A DNA stretch of 64,000 bases, taken from NCBI GenBank assembly GCA_951802425.1, contig OX637800.1, positions 3,444,760-3,508,759 of the forward strand. Reading direction: 5' to 3'. Both the position numbers and the translations under genes were made by a program. The notes below the pieces were generated by a model. The model did not search any database. It was not told where the DNA came from and saw nothing but the letters and a program-made list of their open reading frames with translations. Source of the stretch: Clavaria fumosa. Lineage: Eukaryota > Basidiomycota > Agaricomycetes > Agaricales > Clavariaceae. Below are positions 44,604 through 57,400 of the stretch, piece after piece. Each line of letters begins with the position of its first letter. The stretch's first letter is position 1.

Positions 44604-44741
44604 GACATCGTGTTGGATGACAGACTGCTGACGAAGTACTGCACACTTCTGAGATGCTCATTTCGGGGTATGGTGTTGACATTGTGTTGGATGACAGACC
44701 GCCGACGAAGTACTGCACACTTCTGAGATGCTCATTTTGGG
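44604..44741 (+). repeat. Tandem duplication, 74-bp period, 2 copies
   Basis: Copy 1 from 44604 and copy 2 from 44678 share gtgttggatgacaga, gacgaagtactgcacactt and ctgagatgctcattt. Two CG/TG-type differences (catcgtg/cattgtg, tttcggg/tttggg). Confidence 0.85.
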
Positions 44742-45222
44742 TTAAGGCCATATGGAAATAAGACGAAGTGACTGGGATGCAAAGGAGGCAGGAAACTACA
44801 GAGGAGATGGATACAATGTCCAACAAAGCTTGAAGGCAGGATGCACTAGAATCACAAGGGCAACAAGCCTGAGGAACTTAAAGAAAGGCAGAGTGCATCA
44901 GAGTCATGAGAGCAGCAAAGAGCCTGAGCACACCAATGAAGAGGAGCAAGAAGGGCAACTCCAAAGGGTCTAGCAACTCCATAACAGAGTGTCTGTCATG
45001 TAGATTCATGGGAGGGACAAAAACTGAACACCAAGCTAATACTCAGAGTAACTTCTATCTGCTATTAGAACTGCCATTCGAGATGGGGTGTGTGGCATGG
45101 ACAGAATATTTCAGCAGGCCTGGCTACATGAAGGTGGAGGCTGCCAACCTGGATAAATGCATAGGCAGCTTGAGCTGCAGATCCAGGCAGCTGGGGCGCA
45201 GAGGCAGCACAAACTGGAAATC
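44742..45222. other. No gene seen
   Basis: About 480 nt before the solo LTR. Short frames only; nothing recognised. Confidence 0.45.
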
Positions 45223-46755
45223 TGTTAGGGCCTGTCCCATCTCATAAATAGCACCATAAGTCAATTTGTTGGTGACCAATCCTGAAAACTCACTAAGACC
45301 AATCAACTGTTGAGCACAATTGAGAATACTCAGTCCCAGAAGGTTGCGAAGACATCTGATGAAGTGTACGAACAGAAAAAGACAAGTTGGAAGAGGGGAG
45401 GCATTGCTGGAAAGGTTGCGGAGTTGGTAGACAAAGTGTAAAGAGGGAAAAAGATGAGTTGAGAGAGGGAAGATGTTGCTGAGAAGGTTGGGAAGTCAAC
45501 CAACAAAGTGTAGAAAGAGAGATAGATGAGTTGGGAGAAACAGATATTGCTGAGAAGGAAGGTTGTGAAGTTGACTTATGAAGTGTAAAGAAGGAAATAG
45601 ATGAGATGGGAGAAAGAGATGTTGTCAAAAGGGTCACAAGTGGTTGCAATGATGTCAAGAAGTGAATCAGTGAAGGCAATGACTTTGCCAACTGATGAGA
45701 GAACTTGTAGGGTTCGAAGAATCAGTACCAAGATGAAGTACAGGAAATACTTAGGTGCGTGAGTTGTACAAGCACAGAGGATGAGTTTAGAGGAGAGCAG
45801 AGTGTGTCTTGGTGTTGTCAAGGTCACCAAGTGAGACAAGACCTATCATTTGCAGTGGTCCCAAGCTCAAAGGGTGTCAATATCAAGTCTACAGTACCAT
45901 ATGTACATGTGAGACTTATATATGTGTGTACAGAGAGTGTAACTAATCAGGAAAAGTACAGAGGTCACCAGGCAACAAGACTATAGTAGTATGGGGTATG
46001 TTTAATTGTAAAGTGACTAGGCACATGTTCTACTAAGGTTGCGAGGGGTTAGAAATGCATAAGTAAGGTCACAAAGATGACCTGTCATGGGTTGCGACCT
46101 GGTTAAATAATCATATATATAGCTATAACTATGGGGGGATCCTCGGATCATAACTATCATAGTTATAGACTACTGGGGGCAAGAAGGAGAGCATATTTGA
46201 AAGGTAAATGCAGCTGACTGTTGGTGGTGCATTTGGGTGTTAAGGTTGCAGTGTCATGAGGTGGGTCACATGGATGATGCTAGTGATGCAGGTGACCTTG
46301 GGTGGGGGTCATGTGAGTAATGCTGGTAACACAAGTAACACTGGTGGTGTCATAGTGCTGGTGGTACTGGTAGTGCTGGTAGTGTCAGTAGCATCAGTGA
46401 CACTGGTAGTGCCAGTGACACTGGTAACATATTAGTGCTGGTAGTGGTAGCACCAGGGGTGCCATGCAGCAAGTCATGTGCTGGCTGAAGAGGATGTGCA
46501 ACAGTGTGTTGTGCATCGAGATGGTGGGTCCAGGTGAAGTATATGCATGGGGTGAGGTGGAGAGAGGCATCGCAAGTATGGCATGGTGGTTGTGAGTGTC
46601 ATGTGAATGTGGGGTAGGTTGGAGAGGCTCCTGGAAGGGGATGGCGGGTTCCAGAAGTGTGTAGAGGTGCTTGTGAGGTTGTAGAGGGCCATTGGGAGGT
46701 TCGTAGGTGTTGGTAGAGTTGGCTTGGGCAAGGTAAAAATGAATGGGTCCTGACA
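45223..46755 (-). repeat. Solo LTR of family L1 (1,533 bp)
   Basis: Minus orientation, from tgtcaggaccc (46755) to ccctaaca (45223). The 5-bp duplication aaatc is perfect (45218-45222 and 46756-46760), and joining the flanks gives continuous host repeat sequence, so this is a clean solo LTR. It is homologous to 35328-36816. The copy contains an agtgctggt-type minisatellite at about 46340-46445 and is poor in CG compared with its partner. Confidence 0.92.
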
Positions 46756-46879
46756 AAATCCAGGCAACTGAGGTGTTAGAGCGATTAGCCACAGCTGCAG
46801 GAGCACTGGACTGAGGCACACAGTGGGCCAAGGCAGGAGGACCAGGCAGAAATGCCAAGTTTCCACTTCTGGTCCTCCC

Positions 46880-48180
46880 CTCACTATGCAAAACTGTGCA
46901 GTGGGGAGCAGCAGAGCTGAGGCTCTGCAGCCACTGGTGCAAGTCTGTGGAAATGGGGAAGCAGCACCCATGTGAGGGGCCTGAGGGACAGGTTAAATTA
47001 GCAATGATATTTATTGAATTACATGAGACCATTCATGTACAGGAGTTGAGGGGCCACAGCCACAGAAGGGCAAAGTGAGGAGCAGTGGCCATGTTCTGGG
47101 GCTGAGGAGCAGCATCTGAATGCAGGATCTCAGGGACCCAGCCACAGCTGCATGTGAGTCCACAGAGAGGGAAGAAGCCTCAAGTGCATGGCATCCCCAC
47201 ACAGGAGCCAGGGACTGTGGCTGCAGCCAGGCACAATATCACAGCAACAGATGCTCACACAGAGAGAAAGCAGCACCCAGCTTGGGTGAGGGACCACAGC
47301 TGCAGCTGGACACAAGTCCACAGAGTGGGAGCTGCATCTGAGCATAGGAGCTGAGGGACCGCAGCCCCAGCCAGGTGCAAGACCACAGAGAGAGTGGCAT
47401 CTGCACATGGGAGCTGAGGGAGAGGGGAGCCAAGGGAGAGGGGAGCTGAGGGGGCAACCCATGGCTGCAGCTGGGCAGAGGACTCAAGGGGCTGCAGCTG
47501 ACACTGGGCACAAGTCTGTGAAGCTGAGGCTGGGCATAAGCCCACAACATGGGGAACATCAGCTGAAGGAGTGTAGCAACAGCTGCACACAAGTCTGGCC
47601 AAGAGGGTCAGATGGAGTCATGTATATGATGTAGAGACCCAGGCACAGGACCTGAGGGGCAACAGCTGTGCCGAGCACTCGGGCCAGGTGCTAAGCCACA
47701 GATTCATAGCTGGACCCACAGAGTGGTGGTGGGGGGGCAGCACTTGAGCACAGGAGCTGAAAGACCACAGTTGCAGCCAGGCACAAGTGTGGGAGGTGAC
47801 ATCCATGCATGGGAGCAGAGCCTGCTGGCCAGGAGGACCAATGGTGGGCATATGCAATGCCTGCTGGCCAACAGGGTTGGTGGGAACACATGCAATTTGA
47901 GAGATCCCAGCACAGGACCTGAGGGGCCACAGCTGAGGCTGGGCACAATCCCACAGAGTGGGGAGCAGCATCTGCATGCAGAGCTGAACCACAGCTGCAG
48001 CAGGCACAAGACCCTAGAGTGGGGTGCAGCATCCCACATGTGGGGGCAGGGCCTGCTGGCCAAGAGAAACAATGGCAGGCTCATGCAGTGCCTGCTGGCC
48101 AGGAGGAACAATGGCAGGCTCACACAGTGCCTGCTGGCCAAGAGGATTGGCAAAACGAGTGCCCAAGCACCTGACAGGAA
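46880..48180 (+). repeat. Degenerate minisatellite field (about 70-bp units, then about 46-bp units)
   Basis: Many units of the form gagctgagggaccacagctgc ... caagtccacagagtgggag ... cagcatctg run from 46880 to about 48020, interrupted near 47000-47040 by a short unique stretch. A second unit, cctgctggccaagaggaac-like with aatggcaggctca, occurs three times at 48045-48160 and twice near 47818-47870. Frames on both strands are artefacts of the repeats. Confidence 0.75.
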
Positions 48181-48648
48181 TGAGAGTGGGGCCTAGCACC
48201 ATGCATCAGACTCAGATCATGGAGGGTCGAGGTCCAGAGCCCCCTGTATCTACCTCTGGGTTCACTGGACCATCTGAACCTGGACCCAGCAAATAGACAA
48301 AGGTGGTACTCAACTGCACACAGGATCTTGCCAGGGGCTGGCATGGCAGAGAGAACTGGAGGGCATGACTGAGAGGAAGGAGGAGGGAATAGAAGGCAAG
48401 GGTCTTTCCAGAGCTGTAGGTATCTTGGAGGCCCCAGGGCCATCCTAAGACACCCTGTGTGACACCCTGCCTGGAGGACCAGGGCAGGGCCCAGCAGGAT
48501 GTAGACACAGACACAAAATTGGCTGCTCCAGTACCCCCTCCTTCAGAGGGGGATCCAAATAGGCAAATCCAGAGGGACCAGGGTTTGAAGTCCCAAGAGG
48601 ACTGTGCCTGAGGGATGGAGTCACAAGGAGCCACCTCACATTTCATCA
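48181..48648. other. No gene seen
   Basis: About 470 nt between the minisatellite field and palindrome P2; no supported feature. Confidence 0.45.
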
Positions 48649-51367
48649 GTATATTCACATGAATCTGCCATGGACCTTAAGAAATACAATTTTCTTTCCA
48701 CATTTCAGCAGTATTTCTTGTCCACATGGATGACATTGTTATGCCTTCCTGTCTCCACTACCAACTAAGGGCCTTCTTCTTCCATTCCATCTAGCATCCA
48801 TTCAAGCCCTCATCCATCTGAGGTGCTCCCTGTTGCCCCTGTAGCACCATCAGATAGTCACCCATGTACCAGCATACCATTGCCCTTGTATGATTGTCTG
48901 CTCTCCTGTCTCTTCCCCATTCTCTTCATTCAGCAATTGTGTCTCCCCCATGTGTTGATAGCTGTGGGCCACACACTTTGATACACATGCTTTCAAGCTT
49001 TGACACAAACTCAACTCATAACTTAATTGACTCTGTGAGATGGGGCATCCAGGACACCAACTTTGACATTCACATCTAGTCAACTTTGTGTGTCATGTGG
49101 GCATGGCAGTCCTGGACACCCACCTTGAGGTACACATTGAGTCAACTTACTTTGTACATTATGAGAGATGTGGGTGTCCTGGTCCTCCTGGCATGGCTTA
49201 CCTGTATCTGTATGATGTCCCAGCCTGCATCACATTGGATCTTGGTAGGTATGTAGGACCTAGGTTTGGCATGCTAAGAGTGAGTAGCACAGGTGGTGTA
49301 AGTAGGATGGAGGGGTGGACAGTGTGAGTGGAGTGGGTGGGTGGCACAGGCAAGGTGAGTAAGGCAGGTGGCACAAGTGAGGAGGTGCAAGTGAGGCAAG
49401 CCATGTGGTGTAGCACCAATGAGGTGAGCGGGCTGCTCATGTTCATCAGTCATTGCTTATGTGTGCCATACAGTGCCTAGGCTATGTCCATGCTGCTCAT
49501 AGCAACCCACCTCCAGACCCTGTTCTTTTTTCCCTTCCCCAGGTAGTCCAGCACAATGCAGTTCTGCCTCCTCCCCTTCCTTGCCATGTGCTATCCACTC
49601 TATGCTGCTTGTCTTGTTCTTCTGTCTGGGAGTCATGTGATTAACATAGACCCATGCTATTCACTTGGCTTATTTCATCTATGGCCTTATGGCCTCTGTC
49701 CATGTAAGATTGGTTTGTTGAGACCAGAGATCCCTGAGTCACAAGTGCATTAGAACCCTGTTTATAGCAGTAGTCATGCAGTCATGGTGACAGTAGTGGG
49801 ATAGATGTGGCTGGTTAGCTAAGTATACAAGGAAACCCCTTCACCCCTAGGGTTGACCCTTACAGTACACCAATATTATCAATTGCCCTTACCATGCAAT
49901 GGCAGTGAATGTCAAGATACCTCCAACCCAATAATAGCCTTAGTGGCATCAGGGAATTGGGAAAGGGACATACAAGTACCAAAAGCATATGCCACCAGGT
50001 CATATACAGGTCATATGCAGGTCATATGCTTTTGGTACTTGTGTATGTCCCTTTCCCAATTCCCTGATGCCACTAAGGCTATTATTGGGTTGGAGGTATC
50101 TTGACATTCACTGCCATTGCATGGTAAGGGCAATTGATAATATTGGTGTACTGTAAGGGTCAACCCTAGGGGTGAAGGGGTTTCCTTGTATACTTAGCTA
50201 ACCAGCCACATCTATCCCACTACTGTCACCATGACTGCATGACTACTGCTATAAACAGGGTTCTAATGCACTTGTGACTCAGGGATCTCTGGTCTCAACA
50301 AACCAATCTTACATGGACAGAGGCCATAAGGCCATAGATGAAATAAGCCAAGTGAATAGCATGGGTCTATGTTAATCACATGACTCCCAGACAGAAGAAC
50401 AAGACAAGCAGCATAGAGTGGATAGCACATGGCAAGGAAGGGGAGGAGGCAGAACTGCATTGTGCTGGACTACCTGGGGAAGGGAAAAAAGAACAGGGTC
50501 TGGAGGTGGGTTGCTATGAGCAGCATGGACATAGCCTAGGCACTGTATGGCACACATAAGCAATGACTGATGAACATGAGCAGCCCGCTCACCTCATTGG
50601 TGCTACACCACATGGCTTGCCTCACTTGCACCTCCTCACTTGTGCCACCTGCCTTACTCACCTTGCCTGTGCCACCCACCCACTCCACTCACACTGTCCA
50701 CCCCTCCATCCTACTTACACCACCTGTGCTACTCACTCTTAGCATGCCAAACCTAGGTCCTACATACCTACCAAGATCCAATGTGATGCAGGCTGGGACA
50801 TCATACAGATACAGGTAAGCCATGCCAGGAGGACCAGGACACCCACATCTCTCATAATGTACAAAGTAAGTTGACTCAATGTGTACCTCAAGGTGGGTGT
50901 CCAGGACTGCCATGCCCACATGACACACAAAGTTGACTAGATGTGAATGTCAAAGTTGGTGTCCTGGATGCCCCATCTCACAGAGTCAATTAAGTTATGA
51001 GTTGAGTTTGTGTCAAAGCTTGAAAGCATGTGTATCAAAGTGTGTGGCCCACAGCTATCAACACATGGGGGAGACACAATTGCTGAATGAAGAGAATGGG
51101 GAAGAGACAGGAGAGCAGACAATCATACAAGGGCAATGGTATGCTGGTACATGGGTGACTATCTGATGGTGCTACAGGGGCAACAGGGAGCACCTCAGAT
51201 GGATGAGGGCTTGAATGGATGCTAGATGGAATGGAAGAAGAAGGCCCTTAGTTGGTAGTGGAGACAGGAAGGCATAACAATGTCATCCATGTGGACAAGA
51301 AATACTGCTGAAATGTGGAAAGAAAATTGTATTTCTTAAGGTCCATGGCAGATTCATGTGAATATAC
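48649..51367. repeat. Palindrome P2: inverted arms of about 1.34 kb, 31-nt spacer
   Basis: Left arm 48649-49991 and right arm 50023-51367 are reverse complements over their full length; equivalent frames of 61 to 82 codons on the two arms translate identically, and I saw only a 2-nt indel near the centre (49970-49980 against 50037-50045). The spacer contains three catat-caggt-type units. No transposase is encoded. Part of the arm (49240-49460) is related to palindrome P1. Confidence 0.95.
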
Positions 51368-51420
51368 AATATGGGTGAAGGATGATCAGCAGGGGATGCA
51401 CATGGGTCGATGATCTGAGG
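51368..51420. other. Junction between palindrome and satellite
   Basis: 53 nt of unique sequence; its last bases (gagg) equal the last bases of the satellite unit. Confidence 0.6.
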
Positions 51421-54400
51421 TGTTGTTGAAGGTATTTTTATTGTTTTTTAATGTTTTTCATAATTTTTTAGTTGTGTTTAATGGTTTTTAATAGTTTTTA
51501 ATGATTTTAGAGTGCATACACAAGGTTCGGGAGGTGTTGTTGAAGGTATTTTTATTGTTTTTTAATGTTTTTCATAATTTTTTAGTTGTGTTTAATGGTT
51601 TTTAATAGTTTTTAATGATTTTAGAGTGCATACACAAGGTTCGGGAGGTGTTGTTGAAGGTATTTTTATTGTTTTTTAATGTTTTTCATAATTTTTTAGT
51701 TGTGTTTAATGGTTTTTAATAGTTTTTAATGATTTTAGAGTGCATACACAAGGTTCGGGAGGTGTTGTTGAAGGTATTTTTATTGTTTTTTAATGTTTTT
51801 CATAATTTTTTAGTTGTGTTTAATGGTTTTTAATAGTTTTTAATGATTTTAGAGTGCATACACAAGGTTCGGGAGGTGTTGTTGAAGGTATTTTTATTGT
51901 TTTTTAATGTTTTTCATAATTTTTTAGTTGTGTTTAATGGTTTTTAATAGTTTTTAATGATTTTAGAGTGCATACACAAGGTTCGGGAGGTGTTGTTGAA
52001 GGTATTTTTATTGTTTTTTAATGTTTTTCATAATTTTTTAGTTGTGTTTAATGGTTTTTAATAGTTTTTAATGATTTTAGAGTGCATACACAAGGTTCGG
52101 GAGGTGTTGTTGAAGGTATTTTTATTGTTTTTTAATGTTTTTCATAATTTTTTAGTTGTGTTTAATGGTTTTTAATAGTTTTTAATGATTTTAGAGTGCA
52201 TACACAAGGTTCGGGAGGTGTTGTTGAAGGTATTTTTATTGTTTTTTAATGTTTTTCATAATTTTTTAGTTGTGTTTAATGGTTTTTAATAGTTTTTAAT
52301 GATTTTAGAGTGCATACACAAGGTTCGGGAGGTGTTGTTGAAGGTATTTTTATTGTTTTTTAATGTTTTTCATAATTTTTTAGTTGTGTTTAATGGTTTT
52401 TAATAGTTTTTAATGATTTTAGAGTGCATACACAAGGTTCGGGAGGTGTTGTTGAAGGTATTTTTATTGTTTTTTAATGTTTTTCATAATTTTTTAGTTG
52501 TGTTTAATGGTTTTTAATAGTTTTTAATGATTTTAGAGTGCATACACAAGGTTCGGGAGGTGTTGTTGAAGGTATTTTTATTGTTTTTTAATGTTTTTCA
52601 TAATTTTTTAGTTGTGTTTAATGGTTTTTAATAGTTTTTAATGATTTTAGAGTGCATACACAAGGTTCGGGAGGTGTTGTTGAAGGTATTTTTATTGTTT
52701 TTTAATGTTTTTCATAATTTTTTAGTTGTGTTTAATGGTTTTTAATAGTTTTTAATGATTTTAGAGTGCATACACAAGGTTCGGGAGGTGTTGTTGAAGG
52801 TATTTTTATTGTTTTTTAATGTTTTTCATAATTTTTTAGTTGTGTTTAATGGTTTTTAATAGTTTTTAATGATTTTAGAGTGCATACACAAGGTTCGGGA
52901 GGTGTTGTTGAAGGTATTTTTATTGTTTTTTAATGTTTTTCATAATTTTTTAGTTGTGTTTAATGGTTTTTAATAGTTTTTAATGATTTTAGAGTGCATA
53001 CACAAGGTTCGGGAGGTGTTGTTGAAGGTATTTTTATTGTTTTTTAATGTTTTTCATAATTTTTTAGTTGTGTTTAATGGTTTTTAATAGTTTTTAATGA
53101 TTTTAGAGTGCATACACAAGGTTCGGGAGGTGTTGTTGAAGGTATTTTTATTGTTTTTTAATGTTTTTCATAATTTTTTAGTTGTGTTTAATGGTTTTTA
53201 ATAGTTTTTAATGATTTTAGAGTGCATACACAAGGTTCGGGAGGTGTTGTTGAAGGTATTTTTATTGTTTTTTAATGTTTTTCATAATTTTTTAGTTGTG
53301 TTTAATGGTTTTTAATAGTTTTTAATGATTTTAGAGTGCATACACAAGGTTCGGGAGGTGTTGTTGAAGGTATTTTTATTGTTTTTTAATGTTTTTCATA
53401 ATTTTTTAGTTGTGTTTAATGGTTTTTAATAGTTTTTAATGATTTTAGAGTGCATACACAAGGTTCGGGAGGTGTTGTTGAAGGTATTTTTATTGTTTTT
53501 TAATGTTTTTCATAATTTTTTAGTTGTGTTTAATGGTTTTTAATAGTTTTTAATGATTTTAGAGTGCATACACAAGGTTCGGGAGGTGTTGTTGAAGGTA
53601 TTTTTATTGTTTTTTAATGTTTTTCATAATTTTTTAGTTGTGTTTAATGGTTTTTAATAGTTTTTAATGATTTTAGAGTGCATACACAAGGTTCGGGAGG
53701 TGTTGTTGAAGGTATTTTTATTGTTTTTTAATGTTTTTCATAATTTTTTAGTTGTGTTTAATGGTTTTTAATAGTTTTTAATGATTTTAGAGTGCATACA
53801 CAAGGTTCGGGAGGTGTTGTTGAAGGTATTTTTATTGTTTTTTAATGTTTTTCATAATTTTTTAGTTGTGTTTAATGGTTTTTAATAGTTTTTAATGATT
53901 TTAGAGTGCATACACAAGGTTCGGGAGGTGTTGTTGAAGGTATTTTTATTGTTTTTTAATGTTTTTCATAATTTTTTAGTTGTGTTTAATGGTTTTTAAT
54001 AGTTTTTAATGATTTTAGAGTGCATACACAAGGTTCGGGAGGTGTTGTTGAAGGTATTTTTATTGTTTTTTAATGTTTTTCATAATTTTTTAGTTGTGTT
54101 TAATGGTTTTTAATAGTTTTTAATGATTTTAGAGTGCATACACAAGGTTCGGGAGGTGTTGTTGAAGGTATTTTTATTGTTTTTTAATGTTTTTCATAAT
54201 TTTTTAGTTGTGTTTAATGGTTTTTAATAGTTTTTAATGATTTTAGAGTGCATACACAAGGTTCGGGAGGTGTTGTTGAAGGTATTTTTATTGTTTTTTA
54301 ATGTTTTTCATAATTTTTTAGTTGTGTTTAATGGTTTTTAATAGTTTTTAATGATTTTAGAGTGCATACACAAGGTTCGGGAGGTGTTGTTGAAGGTATT

Positions 54401-57400
54401 TTTATTGTTTTTTAATGTTTTTCATAATTTTTTAGTTGTGTTTAATGGTTTTTAATAGTTTTTAATGATTTTAGAGTGCATACACAAGGTTCGGGAGGTG
54501 TTGTTGAAGGTATTTTTATTGTTTTTTAATGTTTTTCATAATTTTTTAGTTGTGTTTAATGGTTTTTAATAGTTTTTAATGATTTTAGAGTGCATACACA
54601 AGGTTCGGGAGGTGTTGTTGAAGGTATTTTTATTGTTTTTTAATGTTTTTCATAATTTTTTAGTTGTGTTTAATGGTTTTTAATAGTTTTTAATGATTTT
54701 AGAGTGCATACACAAGGTTCGGGAGGTGTTGTTGAAGGTATTTTTATTGTTTTTTAATGTTTTTCATAATTTTTTAGTTGTGTTTAATGGTTTTTAATAG
54801 TTTTTAATGATTTTAGAGTGCATACACAAGGTTCGGGAGGTGTTGTTGAAGGTATTTTTATTGTTTTTTAATGTTTTTCATAATTTTTTAGTTGTGTTTA
54901 ATGGTTTTTAATAGTTTTTAATGATTTTAGAGTGCATACACAAGGTTCGGGAGGTGTTGTTGAAGGTATTTTTATTGTTTTTTAATGTTTTTCATAATTT
55001 TTTAGTTGTGTTTAATGGTTTTTAATAGTTTTTAATGATTTTAGAGTGCATACACAAGGTTCGGGAGGTGTTGTTGAAGGTATTTTTATTGTTTTTTAAT
55101 GTTTTTCATAATTTTTTAGTTGTGTTTAATGGTTTTTAATAGTTTTTAATGATTTTAGAGTGCATACACAAGGTTCGGGAGGTGTTGTTGAAGGTATTTT
55201 TATTGTTTTTTAATGTTTTTCATAATTTTTTAGTTGTGTTTAATGGTTTTTAATAGTTTTTAATGATTTTAGAGTGCATACACAAGGTTCGGGAGGTGTT
55301 GTTGAAGGTATTTTTATTGTTTTTTAATGTTTTTCATAATTTTTTAGTTGTGTTTAATGGTTTTTAATAGTTTTTAATGATTTTAGAGTGCATACACAAG
55401 GTTCGGGAGGTGTTGTTGAAGGTATTTTTATTGTTTTTTAATGTTTTTCATAATTTTTTAGTTGTGTTTAATGGTTTTTAATAGTTTTTAATGATTTTAG
55501 AGTGCATACACAAGGTTCGGGAGGTGTTGTTGAAGGTATTTTTATTGTTTTTTAATGTTTTTCATAATTTTTTAGTTGTGTTTAATGGTTTTTAATAGTT
55601 TTTAATGATTTTAGAGTGCATACACAAGGTTCGGGAGGTGTTGTTGAAGGTATTTTTATTGTTTTTTAATGTTTTTCATAATTTTTTAGTTGTGTTTAAT
55701 GGTTTTTAATAGTTTTTAATGATTTTAGAGTGCATACACAAGGTTCGGGAGGTGTTGTTGAAGGTATTTTTATTGTTTTTTAATGTTTTTCATAATTTTT
55801 TAGTTGTGTTTAATGGTTTTTAATAGTTTTTAATGATTTTAGAGTGCATACACAAGGTTCGGGAGGTGTTGTTGAAGGTATTTTTATTGTTTTTTAATGT
55901 TTTTCATAATTTTTTAGTTGTGTTTAATGGTTTTTAATAGTTTTTAATGATTTTAGAGTGCATACACAAGGTTCGGGAGGTGTTGTTGAAGGTATTTTTA
56001 TTGTTTTTTAATGTTTTTCATAATTTTTTAGTTGTGTTTAATGGTTTTTAATAGTTTTTAATGATTTTAGAGTGCATACACAAGGTTCGGGAGGTGTTGT
56101 TGAAGGTATTTTTATTGTTTTTTAATGTTTTTCATAATTTTTTAGTTGTGTTTAATGGTTTTTAATAGTTTTTAATGATTTTAGAGTGCATACACAAGGT
56201 TCGGGAGGTGTTGTTGAAGGTATTTTTATTGTTTTTTAATGTTTTTCATAATTTTTTAGTTGTGTTTAATGGTTTTTAATAGTTTTTAATGATTTTAGAG
56301 TGCATACACAAGGTTCGGGAGGTGTTGTTGAAGGTATTTTTATTGTTTTTTAATGTTTTTCATAATTTTTTAGTTGTGTTTAATGGTTTTTAATAGTTTT
56401 TAATGATTTTAGAGTGCATACACAAGGTTCGGGAGGTGTTGTTGAAGGTATTTTTATTGTTTTTTAATGTTTTTCATAATTTTTTAGTTGTGTTTAATGG
56501 TTTTTAATAGTTTTTAATGATTTTAGAGTGCATACACAAGGTTCGGGAGGTGTTGTTGAAGGTATTTTTATTGTTTTTTAATGTTTTTCATAATTTTTTA
56601 GTTGTGTTTAATGGTTTTTAATAGTTTTTAATGATTTTAGAGTGCATACACAAGGTTCGGGAGGTGTTGTTGAAGGTATTTTTATTGTTTTTTAATGTTT
56701 TTCATAATTTTTTAGTTGTGTTTAATGGTTTTTAATAGTTTTTAATGATTTTAGAGTGCATACACAAGGTTCGGGAGGTGTTGTTGAAGGTATTTTTATT
56801 GTTTTTTAATGTTTTTCATAATTTTTTAGTTGTGTTTAATGGTTTTTAATAGTTTTTAATGATTTTAGAGTGCATACACAAGGTTCGGGAGGTGTTGTTG
56901 AAGGTATTTTTATTGTTTTTTAATGTTTTTCATAATTTTTTAGTTGTGTTTAATGGTTTTTAATAGTTTTTAATGATTTTAGAGTGCATACACAAGGTTC
57001 GGGAGGTGTTGTTGAAGGTATTTTTATTGTTTTTTAATGTTTTTCATAATTTTTTAGTTGTGTTTAATGGTTTTTAATAGTTTTTAATGATTTTAGAGTG
57101 CATACACAAGGTTCGGGAGGTGTTGTTGAAGGTATTTTTATTGTTTTTTAATGTTTTTCATAATTTTTTAGTTGTGTTTAATGGTTTTTAATAGTTTTTA
57201 ATGATTTTAGAGTGCATACACAAGGTTCGGGAGGTGTTGTTGAAGGTATTTTTATTGTTTTTTAATGTTTTTCATAATTTTTTAGTTGTGTTTAATGGTT
57301 TTTAATAGTTTTTAATGATTTTAGAGTGCATACACAAGGTTCGGGAGGTGTTGTTGAAGGTATTTTTATTGTTTTTTAATGTTTTTCATAATTTTTTAGT

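Noticed and set aside
46394..48658. Several frames of 100-210 codons on both strands
   Set aside because: They come from the minisatellite field and the solo LTR; translations are repetitive Ser/Cys/Pro or Gln/Gly strings.
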